NCBI GenBank assembly: GCA_963757125.1
Contig: CAVWQP010000009.1
Location: forward strand, 1,674,001 to 1,738,000
Reading direction: 5' to 3'
DNA from: CAVVSD01 sp963757125
GTDB lineage: Bacteria > Actinomycetota > Thermoleophilia > Solirubrobacterales > Solirubrobacteraceae
DNA: 64,000 nucleotides
A program made the position numbers and the translations under genes. Below, piece after piece: positions 51,711 through 62,545 of this stretch. Below the pieces are notes generated by a model. That model saw nothing but the letters and a program-made list of their open reading frames with translations, did no database searches and was not told the origin of the DNA. How positions within the stretch are numbered: position 1 is the stretch's first letter; the number at the start of each line of letters is the position of its first letter.

Positions 51711-52669
51711 GAGCCCGTCGCCACCCCGGCCGCGGGCCGGCGCTCGGCGTCCCAGCGGATGAGCTCGGGGTCGCCCTTCTCGGCGAACGGGACGTCGATC
51801 GTGTCGAAGTCGTGCGGGACGATCGCGCCGGGGAAGACGGCGCGCGCCTCGTCGCGCAGGCGACCTGCGGGGTACCGCGTGGAGATGTGGGTGAGTGCGA
51901 GCATGGCGACCTCTGCGTCTGCGGCGACCTGCGCCGCCTGCCGTGCCGTGCTGTGGCCGGTCTGCGATGCGCGGGCTGCATCCTCGTGCGCGAACGTGGC
52001 CTCGTGGACGAGGACGTCGGCGCCGTGAGCGGCCACCACGGTAGCGTCCGTCGGGCGTGTGTCGCCGGTGATCACGATCTTCCGGCCCGGGCGGTCGGGT
52101 CCCACGACCTGGTCGGGATGCACGCCGTCGACGGTCTCGCCGCGCTGCAGCCGCCCGAACGCGGGGCCCTCGGTCACGCCCAGGCGACGCGCCATCTCGA
52201 CGTCGAAGCGCCCCGGGCGCGGCGGCTCGACGAGCGCGTAGCCGAGCGCCGGGCCGCGGTGGCGGACCGGGTACGGGATGACCTGGTAGCCGTCGCGCTC
52301 GATCGCCTGGCCGGGCTCGAGCTCGACGAGGTGCAGCCCGTAGGAGGGGCGCCCGAAGATCGGGCGCATCCGCTCCATGACCGCCTTCAGCGGCGGCGGC
52401 CCGTGCACGGTGAGCGGCCGCTCGCGGTCGCGCAGCTCGAACGTCTTGAGCATCCCCGGCAGACCGAGCCAGTGGTCGGCGTGCAGGTGGGTGATGAAGA
52501 CGTCGGTGATGTCGGCGAGGCCGACCGAGCGCGTCAGCTGACGCTGGGTGCCCTCGCCGCAGTCGAAGAGGATCCGGTCGCCGCCCCGGCGCACGAGCAG
52601 CGCGGGCATGCCGCGGCGCGCCGAGGGCGCGGATGCGGACGTGCCTGCGAAGAACAGCGAGAGGTCCAT
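51707..52669 (-). CDS. rnz: Ribonuclease Z
   Basis: tRNA 3'-processing endonuclease of 320 residues from ATG 52669 (MDLSLFFAGTSASAP). The metallo-beta-lactamase motif is ITHLHADHWLGLPG (H61, H63, D65, H66); further ligands are in YPVRHRGPALGY, VITGDTRPTD and LTHISTRY. HEATFAHEDA is the typical H-E-A-T-F motif. It is 54 bases from the divergent AraC-type gene. Confidence 0.95.
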   Translation of the reverse strand: MDLSLFFAGTSASAPSARRGMPALLVRRGGDRILFDCGEGTQRQLTRSVGLADITDVFITHLHADHWLGLPGMLKTFELRDRERPLTVHGPPPLKAVMERMRPIFGRPSYGLHLVELEPGQAIERDGYQVIPYPVRHRGPALGYALVEPPRPGRFDVEMARRLGVTEGPAFGRLQRGETVDGVHPDQVVGPDRPGRKIVITGDTRPTDATVVAAHGADVLVHEATFAHEDAARASQTGHSTARQAAQVAADAEVAMLALTHISTRYPAGRLRDEARAVFPGAIVPHDFDTIDVPFAEKGDPELIRWDAERRPAAGVATGS

Positions 52670-52723
52670 CTCGCTCAGCGAGGCTACTCCCAGGTCATTG
52701 TCAGCCAGGGATACTTCGTGCCG

Positions 52724-53158
52724 ATGGCGTACGCCCCGACCGCCCGGCACCTCCTGCGCGCGAAGGACCTCGCGGATGCGCGCTACGCCGAGCCGCTCGA
52801 CGTCGCCGACCTCGCGAAGGCCGCCGGCCTCTCCCCCGCGCACTTCAGCCGGGAGTTCCGGGCGGCGTTCGGCGAGTCGCCGCACGGCTATCTGCTGACC
52901 CGCCGACTCGAGCGCGCCGCGGCGCTGCTGACCACCACGGATCGCTCCGTCGCGGAGATCTGCTTCGAGGTGGGGCTGCAGAGCGTCGGCTCGTTCACGA
53001 CGAGCTTCACGCGGACCTACGGCGTGTCCCCGACGGCGTTCCGGGCGCAGTTCCCGTCGGCCGCCGACCGGGCGCTCGTGCCCGCCTGCATCGTCCGCGC
53101 CTACGGCCGGCCGCAACGCCGCACGTTTCGAGAAGACGGGGCGCCGCCCCAGGATTAG
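52724..53158 (+). CDS. AraC-family transcriptional regulator, DNA-binding domain only
   Basis: A 144-residue regulator (ATG 52724, or GTG 52718) consisting of the two helix-turn-helix motifs: VADLAKAAGLSPAHFSREFR and VAEICFEVGLQSVGSFTTSF with YGVSPTAFRA. There is no sensor domain. A VOC gene follows 41 bases downstream; AraC-VOC pairs of this type are common in actinobacteria, so it probably controls that gene. Confidence 0.92.
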   Translation: MAYAPTARHLLRAKDLADARYAEPLDVADLAKAAGLSPAHFSREFRAAFGESPHGYLLTRRLERAAALLTTTDRSVAEICFEVGLQSVGSFTTSFTRTYGVSPTAFRAQFPSAADRALVPACIVRAYGRPQRRTFREDGAPPQD

Positions 53159-53199
53159 CGTCCTCGTCGACATCGATCGTCGACCCCGAGGAGGACACC

Positions 53200-53628
53200 A
53201 TGATCAGGATCGCCAGCGCCCAGCTGTGGGTGCACGACCAGGACGAGGCGCTCGCCTTCTACACCGAGAAGGTGGGGCTCGTGACCCACGCGGACGTGTC
53301 GTTCCCCGAGATGGGCGGGTTCCGCTGGCTCACCGTCGGGCCGGCCGATCAGAGCGACGTGTCGATCGTCCTCATGCCGATCCCCGGCCCGCCGGTCTTC
53401 GAGGCGGAGACCGCCGAGCAGGCGCGGTCGCTCATGTCCAAGGGCGCGGCGGGGACGATCTTCCTCGCGACCGACGACTGCTACGCGGCCTACGAGCAGC
53501 TGTCGGCGCGCGGCGTCGAGTTCGTCGAGAAGCCCGAGGAGCGCCCGTACGGCATCGACTCCGGTTTCCGCGACCCGTCCGGCAACCACATCCGCCTCAC
53601 CCAGGTCCGGGAGCTCGCGGCGACCTGA
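53200..53628 (+). CDS. VOC (glyoxalase/bleomycin-resistance-like) protein
   Basis: A 142-residue two-module betaalphabetabetabeta fold from ATG 53200, with GAGGAGG-type ribosome site (CGAGGAGG) 5 bases upstream. It reads SAQLWVHDQDEALAFYTEKV, GGFRWLTVGP, then YGIDSGFRDPSGNHIRLTQ, with the late D-P-S-G-N motif. The substrate is unknown; metal ligands may include E-type residues at the usual strands. Confidence 0.92.
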   Translation: MIRIASAQLWVHDQDEALAFYTEKVGLVTHADVSFPEMGGFRWLTVGPADQSDVSIVLMPIPGPPVFEAETAEQARSLMSKGAAGTIFLATDDCYAAYEQLSARGVEFVEKPEERPYGIDSGFRDPSGNHIRLTQVRELAAT

Positions 53629-53696
53629 GCCGTCTCCTCGTCGAGGTTGACCGTGGATGAGTCGAGCGGTCGGCGCGGTGCGTCGACGGCTCGACC

Positions 53697-54311
53697 ATGG
53701 GTCGCCGTCTCGCGTGGATCGTGCTCGTGCTGCTGGCCGTCGCCGCGGTGCCGTCGACGGCTGCCGCCGCGGTCGACTACGCCGCGTACAACCGGCTCGC
53801 CGACGCGGTGTGGGCGCCGCACGGCGACCGCTGCTCCGGGCAGGCGCAGGTCCAGCTCGTCGACGAGATCGCCGGCGACGACGACATCCTCGGCTACGCG
53901 GACGGCGTCTGGGACGGGACGTGCACGTACTCCGTCCGCCGCGACCTCAGCGCGTACGAGGCGTGCGTGATCACCGTCCACGAGCGCGGGCACCTCGCCG
54001 GCTACCAGCCGGTCGGCGGGGTCGACGCGTGGCACGACACGACGGGCCTGATGTCGACGAACCCGCTCGACGCGTTCCCCGACCCGCGCGAGGCGACGGG
54101 ACGGCCGCCGTACGCGCCGTGCGCGGGACTCGTCGGGCTGACGATCACCCGCGCGATGGCCGAGGACGCCGTCGCGCGGCGGTGGGCGGTCCGCAGCCTC
54201 AGCTGCCGCCCGTCGCGCGGGCGCTGCGTCGGGACGACGCTCGGCGGCCGGCACGCGCGCTGGACCGTGCGCTACGACGCGCGTTGGTCGGTCGTCGCGC
54301 GGCGCGGGTAG
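53697..54311 (+). CDS. Secreted protein with HExxH motif
   Basis: A 204-residue exported protein. The signal peptide (residues 1-24) ends with STAAAA. Residues 95-99 are HERGH, an HExxH zinc-binding motif in the context CVITVHERGHLAGY, suggesting a small metallopeptidase. Six cysteines in the mature part could make three disulfides. No family is recognised; a downstream third ligand could be a His/Asp in VDAWHDTTGL. It lies 18 bases before the tRNA-Arg gene on the same strand. Confidence 0.8.
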   Translation: MGRRLAWIVLVLLAVAAVPSTAAAAVDYAAYNRLADAVWAPHGDRCSGQAQVQLVDEIAGDDDILGYADGVWDGTCTYSVRRDLSAYEACVITVHERGHLAGYQPVGGVDAWHDTTGLMSTNPLDAFPDPREATGRPPYAPCAGLVGLTITRAMAEDAVARRWAVRSLSCRPSRGRCVGTTLGGRHARWTVRYDARWSVVARRG

Positions 54312-54328
54312 AGTCGTCCCGCAGTCCC

Positions 54329-55736
<1,408 letters not shown>

Positions 55737-55777
55737 TCAGCGACGCGCTGCTCCCATCGCCACCGACGGTCGTGACG

Positions 55778-56605
55778 CTATTTGTGCAGCGGCTGGGCGG
55801 CCGTGAAGGCGGTGATCAACTCGGCGAAGCGCCGTGGGTCATCGAGGTGTGGGAAGTGGTGTCCGACCGGCCACACGATGAGCTCGGCTTGCGGCAGCCG
55901 GCCGAGGAGCCAGGTCCGCTCGTCGCGATCCAGCTCGCTCCCGAGCAGCATGAGGTACGGCAGATCGCGCCCACGCTCCAGCATCTCGTCGAGCTCGCGC
56001 AGGTACTCGTGCCGGTCGCTGTCGATCATCGTCTGCCAGTAGCTGAGCACGAGCTCGGCGGGCACATCATCGCCGGCGGCCAGCAGCGGGCGGGCGACCT
56101 CCGGGACGCGGTCCAGGTGCATGCTCGTACGGAACATCTCCCAGACTGCGGGAAACCCGTCCCCGCGCAGCCGCGGGGCCAGTTGGTGCACGAGATCCAG
56201 GAACGGCTCCAGCCGCCACGAGGAGTCGACGTTGACGACCCCGGCGGCGCCGTAACGGTCGGCGTACACGCCGGCGACCCCGGCGGAGATGGAGTGTCCG
56301 ACGAGCACGGGGTCGCGGAGGCCCGCGGCCGCGACGGCATCGTGCACCGCTGCCGTCACCGCTCCCAGCTCGTGCGACGGGAGCGCGGGGCTGTCGCCGT
56401 GGCCGGGCAGGTCGAGTGCCAGCGCGACGCGCCCGGCCGGCAGGGCGTCCATGACGGGGTTCCACATGGCGTGGTCGAACGTGAGTCCGTGCAGGAGGAC
56501 GAGCGGGCGTGCCCGAGACGCGGGATCTCCCTGGATGCGGCCGGCGAGACCTGCGAAGCGCCCGGCTTCGGCGACGCGGGCGGTGGTGTCTGCGGTGGTG
56601 GACAT
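55778..56605 (-). CDS. Alpha/beta hydrolase
   Basis: A 275-residue hydrolase from ATG 56605 (MSTTADTTARVAEAGRFAGL). Oxyanion region LVLLHGLTFDHAMWNPVMDA, nucleophile Ser in LVGHSISAGVAG (G-H-S-I-S), acid candidate in LGSELDRDERTW and catalytic His in WPVGHHFPHLDDPRRF. The ELD and late histidine fit the usual triad. The substrate is unknown (esters, lactones or peroxide chemistry in relatives). It is the intact cargo gene of the element, about 70 bases downstream of the LuxR-type regulator. Confidence 0.9.
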   Translation of the reverse strand: MSTTADTTARVAEAGRFAGLAGRIQGDPASRARPLVLLHGLTFDHAMWNPVMDALPAGRVALALDLPGHGDSPALPSHELGAVTAAVHDAVAAAGLRDPVLVGHSISAGVAGVYADRYGAAGVVNVDSSWRLEPFLDLVHQLAPRLRGDGFPAVWEMFRTSMHLDRVPEVARPLLAAGDDVPAELVLSYWQTMIDSDRHEYLRELDEMLERGRDLPYLMLLGSELDRDERTWLLGRLPQAELIVWPVGHHFPHLDDPRRFAELITAFTAAQPLHK

Positions 56606-56675
56606 GGATGCAGCGTGGAGCCGCAGCGACGCCTTCGCATCGTGGGCGACCCACGGTCTTGCTCGGGCCCGGCCG

Positions 56676-59440
56676 TCAGAGGACCGAGGCGAGCGAGCTG
56701 CGCGACGCGATGCCGAGCTTTCGGTACGCAGCTGTGAGATGGGTCTCGACCGTGCGCGTCGTGACGAACAGGGCCTGGGCGATGTCGGCGTTGGCCAGGT
56801 CGCGGGCGGCGAGCTCCGCGACGCGGTACTCGCTTGGCGTGAGCGCCTCGACCCCACTTCGCATCGGTGAGCGCGGACGGGCTCCGGCCGCTCGCAGCTC
56901 GACGCGTGCCTGCTCGGCGAGCGCGCGGGCCCCGCAGCGATGTGCGAGCTCGAGACCCTCGAGCAGCGGGGCGCGCGACGCTGTTCGCTGCTTGCTCCGC
57001 CGCAGCGTGGCGCCGACGTCCACCAGGGCGCGAGCGAGCTCGAGCGGAGCGCAAGCGCGCCGGAGATCACCGACGGCGAGTTCGAACACGGGCAGCCCAT
57101 CGGCGCCGATCGCCCGCGCGTATGCCCGCCTTGCGACGCCGATGTCGCGTGGCGCACCGAACTCCACCGCCGCGGCCACGTCGGCCTCGCCCAGCTGGCG
57201 CGGCTACGTCGTGGTTGCCGTCGAGCAGGAGGGCCGAGACGGCCAGCGATCGCCACGGCAGCGCGGCGCCACTGCGCCACGCGGTCCCGTCGGCGCCCGG
57301 CTGACGGAGCGGCTCGAGCTCCATCAGCGCTTCGGCCGGCCGGTGGAGTTCGAGAAGCACACGCGCCCGGACGCACCACAACCCAGCCCCGAGCCAGCCC
57401 GTCTCCGCCGGGTGCGCATCCAGAAGACGCTGCGCGTCCTCGAGCGCCCCGCGCTCGGTCAGCGCCAGGGCGATCGTGACAGCGGACGCGGGTTCGTGCA
57501 CGTGCAGCCCGCTGCCGCTGAGGATCGTGCGCACGGCCGTCGCATCGAGCTCGGCCTGCACGAGGTCACCGGCGAGGAGGTTGAGCAGACCGCGCCATCC
57601 GAGTCCCGCTCCCTGGCCGAGCAGCGAACCGCGCTCGCGGGACACCGTCAGCACGCGCTCGGATGCGCGCAGCGCCGCTGCCGGGGTCGCCGGCCAGCGC
57701 GAGCGCGACGAGCGCGATGTGGTTCGGGCGGCCGGCCCTGGCGTCGGCTTCGTGCACGTCCACTCGTCCCACGGCGTGGAGCGCGAGCGAGCGCGCCTCG
57801 GCCGCGGTGCCGTCGCGAACGGCGGCGAGCAGCGCCAGCGAAGCAGCGGCGTAGCGCGCCTCGGCCGTTGTGATGTCGGCGCCGAGTCCCTGGACGCGGG
57901 CGCGCAGGGCGGCGACGGCGGGGCCGCCGGCGCTGCCGCCCTGGAGGGCCTGGATCGCGGCGAGGCGACCGGCGAGCAGATCGGTCTCGACGGCGGTCGG
58001 GGCGTCGGCGAACGCCGTCGAGACGAGCGACCGTGCCTGCTCAGCCAAGCCGGCGAACATGAGCGGATCGACCGCCTCGTCGGCGATCCGTGCTCGGACT
58101 GCTGCGTCGGACGTCGCTGCCAGAGCCTGCTCCAGCATCGACGTAGCTTCCGGGTCGCCCAGACGCGCCAACGCGTTGCCCAGTGTGCGGAGTGTCCGGG
58201 GCCGCTCCGCGGCGTCCACCTCCTCCAGCGCACGACGGAGATGGCGGACTGCGACCTCTGGTGCGCCTCGAGCGAGGGCCAGTCCCGCAGCGTCCATCAG
58301 CGCGTCGGCGGCCCATGGCGCGCGGACGGCGCTCGAGGCCAACAGCTCGACCGGCGACCAGCTCGACCGTCGCGCCCGATGCGTGGAGGAGCGTGGCCGC
58401 GCGAGCGTGCTCGGCGGCGCGGATCGCTTCCGGAACCGAGGCCCGCACGGCGGCGCGCACAAGCGGATGGGCAAACGCAAGCCGCGGGCCGTCGACCAAG
58501 TACCCAGCGCTCACGAGTGCCGTCACGGCCGCGACGGCGTGGGCCGGTCCAAGCTCGGCGAGCTCGCTTGCGTGGCGCAGCTCGCACCCGTCCCCGAGGA
58601 CGGCCACCATCTGCGCGAGCCGGACGGCAGGGGTCCCGAGCAGGGCGAGCCGGCCCCGGACGCTGTCCTGCGCCTGTCCGAAGTGCTCGAGCCCCTGGTC
58701 GACCGCGGAATCGGGCGGCACGCCGGCGGCACGCAGCTCCGCCTGCATCTCGGTGACCAGCCAGGGGTTGCCCCGGTGACGCGGTGACAGGCGTCCGTGA
58801 AGTCGGCCGACGGCGGACTCTGCGAGTCGCGCGCCAGGAGCCGCCCGACGGCAGTTCGGCTCAGCGATTGCAGCCGGGTGACCCGGCAACCCGCAGCGGC
58901 CGCCAGCGCCGCAGGAGACCCCGAGCCGACGCCAGGACGGCCCGACACCAGCACCGCAATCGGCAGTCCTTCCGCCCGCCGCACGAAGTACTCCATCCAG
59001 CGCCGCGATGAAGGATCGGCGCCATCCACGTCGTCCGCCAACACCGCGACAGGGCCGTCCTCGGCGACTGCCACGAGGAACCAGTGGAGACCGAACGCCA
59101 CAGCCGCGACATCCGCCGCGCCCGAGATCGCGTCGCGGAACACCGCCCCAGCCGGAGCGGCGGGACCGCGCAACGAACGCTCCAGATCCTCCGCCGCTGC
59201 ACGTTGCAGGGGCGCGAGCAACTCGCGCACGAAGCCGAACGCGAGGTCGCGCTCACCCCCCGTAGCCCGCAGCACCCGAAGATCACCGGCGCTCGCCGCC
59301 GCATGATCCACCAGCGCCGTCTTCCCGATCCCGGCCGGGCCCTCGATGACAAGCACACCGCCGACGCCACGCCGCACACTCGCAAGCAGCTCCGCAACGG
59401 CCGCCATCTCCGGACCCCGCTCCAGCAGCCGCGCCGCCAT
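56676..59440 (-). CDS. Large LuxR-family ATPase transcriptional regulator (LAL type, frameshifted)
   Basis: About 920 residues if rejoined. ATG 59440 begins MAARLLERGPEMAAVAELLA; Walker A GPAGIGKTAL (residues 34-43), Walker B-like VAVLADDVDGADPSS. A TPR-like helical middle follows, and the C-terminal LuxR helix-turn-helix ALTPSEYRVAELAARDLANA ends in VETHLTAAYRKLGIASRSSL. The frame breaks at about 58773, 58345, 57680 and 57203, each repaired by one base. LAL proteins are ligand-controlled activators; the hydrolase next to it is the natural candidate target. Confidence 0.88.
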
Positions 59441-59708
59441 GACAGCCCTATCGTCTCACTCGACTCTCGGCCAGTCGAACGCCGCCGCGGATCTGATCAC
59501 TGGTCGCTCGAGCGCACGCCGCCGACGCTGTCGCGCGACCTCAGACGACCCGATCGCAGCGAGTGCAGCCATGGGCACCAGCGACGATCTGGTGCCTGAA
59601 CCGTCAAGAATCGCCGTCGATCGCCTTCGATCTGCTTCCAGCGATCCTCGGCGAAAATGCGAGAACTGTCCTGCTCATGAGCAGTTTCCGCGGACGCCGA
59701 GCCCGGTG
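59441..59708. other. Non-coding right end of the element
   Basis: 268 bases between the regulator start and the right attachment repeat, without a convincing gene. It must hold the regulator promoter and probably recombinase arm sites. The one clear structure is GGCACCAG (59574-59581) with its complement CTGGTGCC (59589-59596) around a 7-base loop, 130 bases upstream of the regulator start, suitable as an operator or a terminator stem. GATCG-rich repeats occur at about 59606-59650. Confidence 0.5.
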
Positions 59709-59751
<43 letters not shown>

Positions 59752-59800
59752 TTCTCGATCGGCCCCCTACGGCGAGACGGCCCCTCCGCCTTGCAGGTCC

Positions 59801-60288
59801 TCATCCGCGCGGAGCAACGTCGGGGGCTTGGAGCACGAAGTCCTGTCGCACGGGAGCCTTGCCGTTCGGCAGGCTGTACTCGCGGGAGTCGACGACCACG
59901 AACCCCGTATGCGACGTCGCCGAGGCAGCTCCCTGAGATCGATGTCCGACGACACCGCGGCAAGGCCTTCGAACGACGATGTGTGGTCCGTCGAGCCGAC
60001 GAAGCCCTCCGCGTCGTTCCGCTGGATCACGCAGGACAGCACGCCGATGGAGCGAGCGTTTGCGGCCGCGAAGGGGACGAACTCCTCGATTCCGACGTAC
60101 TCGACGATGAGGTTGGCGATGAGGAGGTCGACGCGCTCGATCGTCACGGAGCGATCGATCTTCGCCTCGATCCAGACCGTTGCCCCGGGCGACGCCCAGG
60201 ACCCCGATCGCGCGTGACGGGAACGTCGCAAGCTGCTCCCCGCGATGTCGCGGAGCTGCTGAAGCTGCCCGACCGATGCGTCGCCCAT
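59801..60288 (-). CDS. Hypothetical protein, probable frameshift
   Basis: An open frame from ATG 60288 (MGDASVGQLQQLRDIAGSSL) codes a compact protein with TVWIEAKIDRSVTIERVDLL and VEYVGIEEFVPFAAANARSI. At about 59905 a missing G would switch it into the frame reading GFVVVDSREYSLPNGKAPVR and QDFVLQAPDVAPRG, which ends at 59801. Both parts have coding-like codon use. I do not recognise a family. It is the first chromosomal gene beyond the right attachment site, so it was probably there before integration. Confidence 0.5.
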
Positions 60289-60437
60289 GTGCCGCTCCTA
60301 CACGTCGAGGCGAATCCCACGCCAGGGATGCTCAGGCCCCGCCCCACGATCTGACGCACTCACCGTGACGGAGCAGGGGGTCGAGTCGGGTCCGTCCACA
60401 GCGATGAGTTCCCGCGAGTGGGCACGTCTCTACGGCC

Positions 60438-60992
60438 ATGAGCGAGAGAAGAGTAGTTCTCAAGATGGTCCTGTCCCTCGACGGCTTCGCCACGTCACTC
60501 GACGGGACCCATGAGTGGATGTTCGAGTGGTTCGACGACGACTCGACCGAGCGGAACCTCCAGGCGCTCCAGGAGGCCGGCGTCCACGCGATGGGCCGCC
60601 GCAGCTACGAGATCATGGGCCCGCACTGGGCCGCGTCGGACGGGCCGATCGCAGCGGCGATGAACGACAAGCCGAAGGCCGTCTTCTCGCGCACCCTCGA
60701 GAAGGCGGACTGGGGACCGGCCGAGATCTTCGCGGACGTGGGCGCGGGCATCGCGGACCTGAAGGCCCGGGACGACGAAGGGACGGTCCTGGTCCACGGT
60801 GGTCCCGACTTCGCCAAGTCGCTGACGCGCCTGGGCCTCGTCGACGAGTTCCAGCTGTCGACGGTCCCGATCGCGATCGGCGCGGGCCGCAGCCCATTCG
60901 CGGACCTCGAGGACCACCTGAAGCTCGACGTGGTCGACGAGCAGCGCTTCCGCAGCGGAGCCCTCGCGCAGGTCCTCGTGCCGAAGCGATGA
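60438..60992 (+). CDS. Dihydrofolate reductase/RibD C-terminal domain protein
   Basis: A 184-residue RibD_C-type NADPH-dependent reductase-like protein: VVLKMVLSLDGFATSLDG at the start, AGVHAMGRRSYEIMGPHW, the VFSRTL segment and TVLVHGGPDFAKSLTRLGLV, then LVDEFQLSTVPIAIGAGRSP. Such proteins (YyaP/YwjB group) lack an assigned substrate. Its stop is followed at once by the glutathione S-transferase remnant. Confidence 0.92.
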   Translation: MSERRVVLKMVLSLDGFATSLDGTHEWMFEWFDDDSTERNLQALQEAGVHAMGRRSYEIMGPHWAASDGPIAAAMNDKPKAVFSRTLEKADWGPAEIFADVGAGIADLKARDDEGTVLVHGGPDFAKSLTRLGLVDEFQLSTVPIAIGAGRSPFADLEDHLKLDVVDEQRFRSGALAQVLVPKR

Positions 60993-61575
60993 GTCGTCAT
61001 CACCGCCTTCGAGCGCTCGCCCGATGGTGGCATGCGCCTGGCGCGTGATACGCGCGTTCGGTGGGCGCTTGAAGAGGTGGGCGAGCCCTATGAGCTTCGG
61101 CTTCTCGATGCGAGGCGACCTCGCACTGTTCGAGACGGGCGCGATCGTCCTGCACATCGCCGAGCAGCATGCGGGTCTGTTCCCGGAGGAGGCCGATGCG
61201 CGGGCGCGGGCGATCACTTGGATGTTCGCCGCTGTGAACACCGTGGAGCCGCCGATCCTCGAACTCGTGACCGCCAGGATCCTGGAGGGCGACAAGCCGT
61301 GGGCCGCGGAGCGCGTGCCGCTGGTCATGGACCGCATCCGCGATCGACTGGCCCAGCTCTCTGCTCGCTTGGGTGATGGCGACTGGCTCGATGGGGCCTT
61401 CAGCGCCGGCGATCCGATGATGGTGTCGGTGCTGCTCAGGCTCAGACCTTCGGGGCTGCTCGACGAATTCGAGAACCTGGCCGCCTATGTCGCGCGCGGC
61501 GAAGCGCGGCGCGCATACGAACGGGCCTTCGCCGCCCAGCTGGCGATCAACGCCCCTGATCCGCAAGCAGGCTGA
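60993..61575 (+). pseudogene. Glutathione S-transferase remnant with internal deletion
   Basis: One frame after 60993 reads VITAFERSPDGGMRLARDTR, then VRWALEEVGEPYELRLLD, a GST N-terminal start but with GTC where a start codon is expected. From about 61105 another frame reads GDLALFETGAIVLHIAEQHA and continues through the helical C-terminal domain (LDGAFSAGDPMMVSVLLRLR) to 61575. About 30 residues of the thioredoxin fold (the usual N-P-F-G-Q-V-P loop) are missing at the junction. A deletion with frame change explains this better than a single sequencing error. Confidence 0.65.
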
Positions 61576-61671
61576 CGGACGTCCGTCGTGGGACACCGGC
61601 GGCGCGGTCAGCGAGCGAGTCAGAGCGGCGCTGGCGCGCGACTAAGCCGCGAAGCCCACCCGGCGCGTGCG

Positions 61672-61830
61672 TCAGGCGGTCAGGTAGATCGTCGGCGTCT
61701 TGTCGGCGGGGACGACGATCGCGACGGTGAACATGCCGTCCGCGTCCTTCTCGTTGCGAGGCTCGAGCACCTGGACGTCGAACTCCGGCGGGCACTGCTG
61801 CAACTGGGCGATGAGATCGTCGACGGTCAC
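61672..61830 (-). CDS. Small acidic hypothetical protein
   Basis: A 52-residue protein from GTG 61830, chosen because GGAGG stands 6 bases upstream. It reads VTVDDLIAQLQQCPPEFDVQ, then VLEPRNEKDADGMFTVAIVV and PADKTPTIYLTA. The DDLIxxLxxxPxxxxV pattern resembles small phage and plasmid proteins that begin with a L-x-x-L-P-P-D-x-x-V motif. Function unknown. Confidence 0.6.
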   Translation of the reverse strand: MTVDDLIAQLQQCPPEFDVQVLEPRNEKDADGMFTVAIVVPADKTPTIYLTA

Positions 61831-61885
61831 GATGGCCTCCACTGGCGATGGTCGAGAAGGGTGCAACCGTACGCGGGCGCGACCT

Positions 61886-62545
61886 TCAGCGCGCGGCGCG
61901 CCCGAGCGCGATCGCTTCCAGCGGGCGGCGCTCGAAGCGGAAGACGCTCTCTCGCTCCCAGCGCTCGAGCACGGCGGCCTCGCCGTCGCGCACCACATCG
62001 TCGAGCACGACGACCGCGTCAGGTGCGAGGAACGGTCCGACCGCCGACAGTGCGGGATAGCGGGCATGGGCCCTGGCCGCGTCGAACGCGGGCGGCCCGT
62101 CGACCAGCAGCAGTTCGACTGGTGCGCCCTCCAACGCCGCTGCGAGCGGGCCGTGCGCGTACCAGGGCAGGCCGCCCCAGGCGAGCGGGTGGGGCTCCAG
62201 CGGCGCGAGCGTGACGCGCGCGACCGACGCCAGTCCCTCCTGCGCGAGCCGCTCGCTCACCCACGCGGCCCAGACCGCATCGTGCTCGATCGCGTCGAGC
62301 GTCGCGCCCTCGCCTTGCTCGCGCAGCAGGCGCGCGAGCAGCACGGTGCTGGCACCCGCCCCGAGCTCCACGACGCGTCGGCGTCCGCCCAACACGATCT
62401 CGTTGCAGATCGTCACAAGGCCGGACGCGCGCATCGCGCCCGAGCTCCACGGCAGGTAGCCGCCGGTGTCGAGCAGCGGGCGCAGCACCTGCAGCGCGAG
62501 CAGGTCGTGCGGGGTCCACTCGACCGTCCCCTGTGTCGCGATCAT
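61886..62545 (-). CDS. SAM-dependent methyltransferase-like protein
   Basis: A 219-residue class I methyltransferase-like protein. Motif I is RRVVELGAGASTVLLARLL, the acidic residue ending strand 2 is in LDAIEHDAVW, and LLLVDGPPAF is motif IV-like, followed by AVVVLDDVVRDGE. Its product is likely involved in surface sugar or small-molecule methylation, judged only from the neighbouring glycosyltransferase, whose stop it overlaps (ATGA). Confidence 0.82.
   Translation of the reverse strand: MIATQGTVEWTPHDLLALQVLRPLLDTGGYLPWSSGAMRASGLVTICNEIVLGGRRRVVELGAGASTVLLARLLREQGEGATLDAIEHDAVWAAWVSERLAQEGLASVARVTLAPLEPHPLAWGGLPWYAHGPLAAALEGAPVELLLVDGPPAFDAARAHARYPALSAVGPFLAPDAVVVLDDVVRDGEAAVLERWERESVFRFERRPLEAIALGRAAR

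Noticed and set aside
61588..62214. Plus-strand ORF of 208 codons over the small acidic protein and methyltransferase
   Set aside because: Arg-rich shadow without domain; the minus-strand genes have a ribosome site and motifs.
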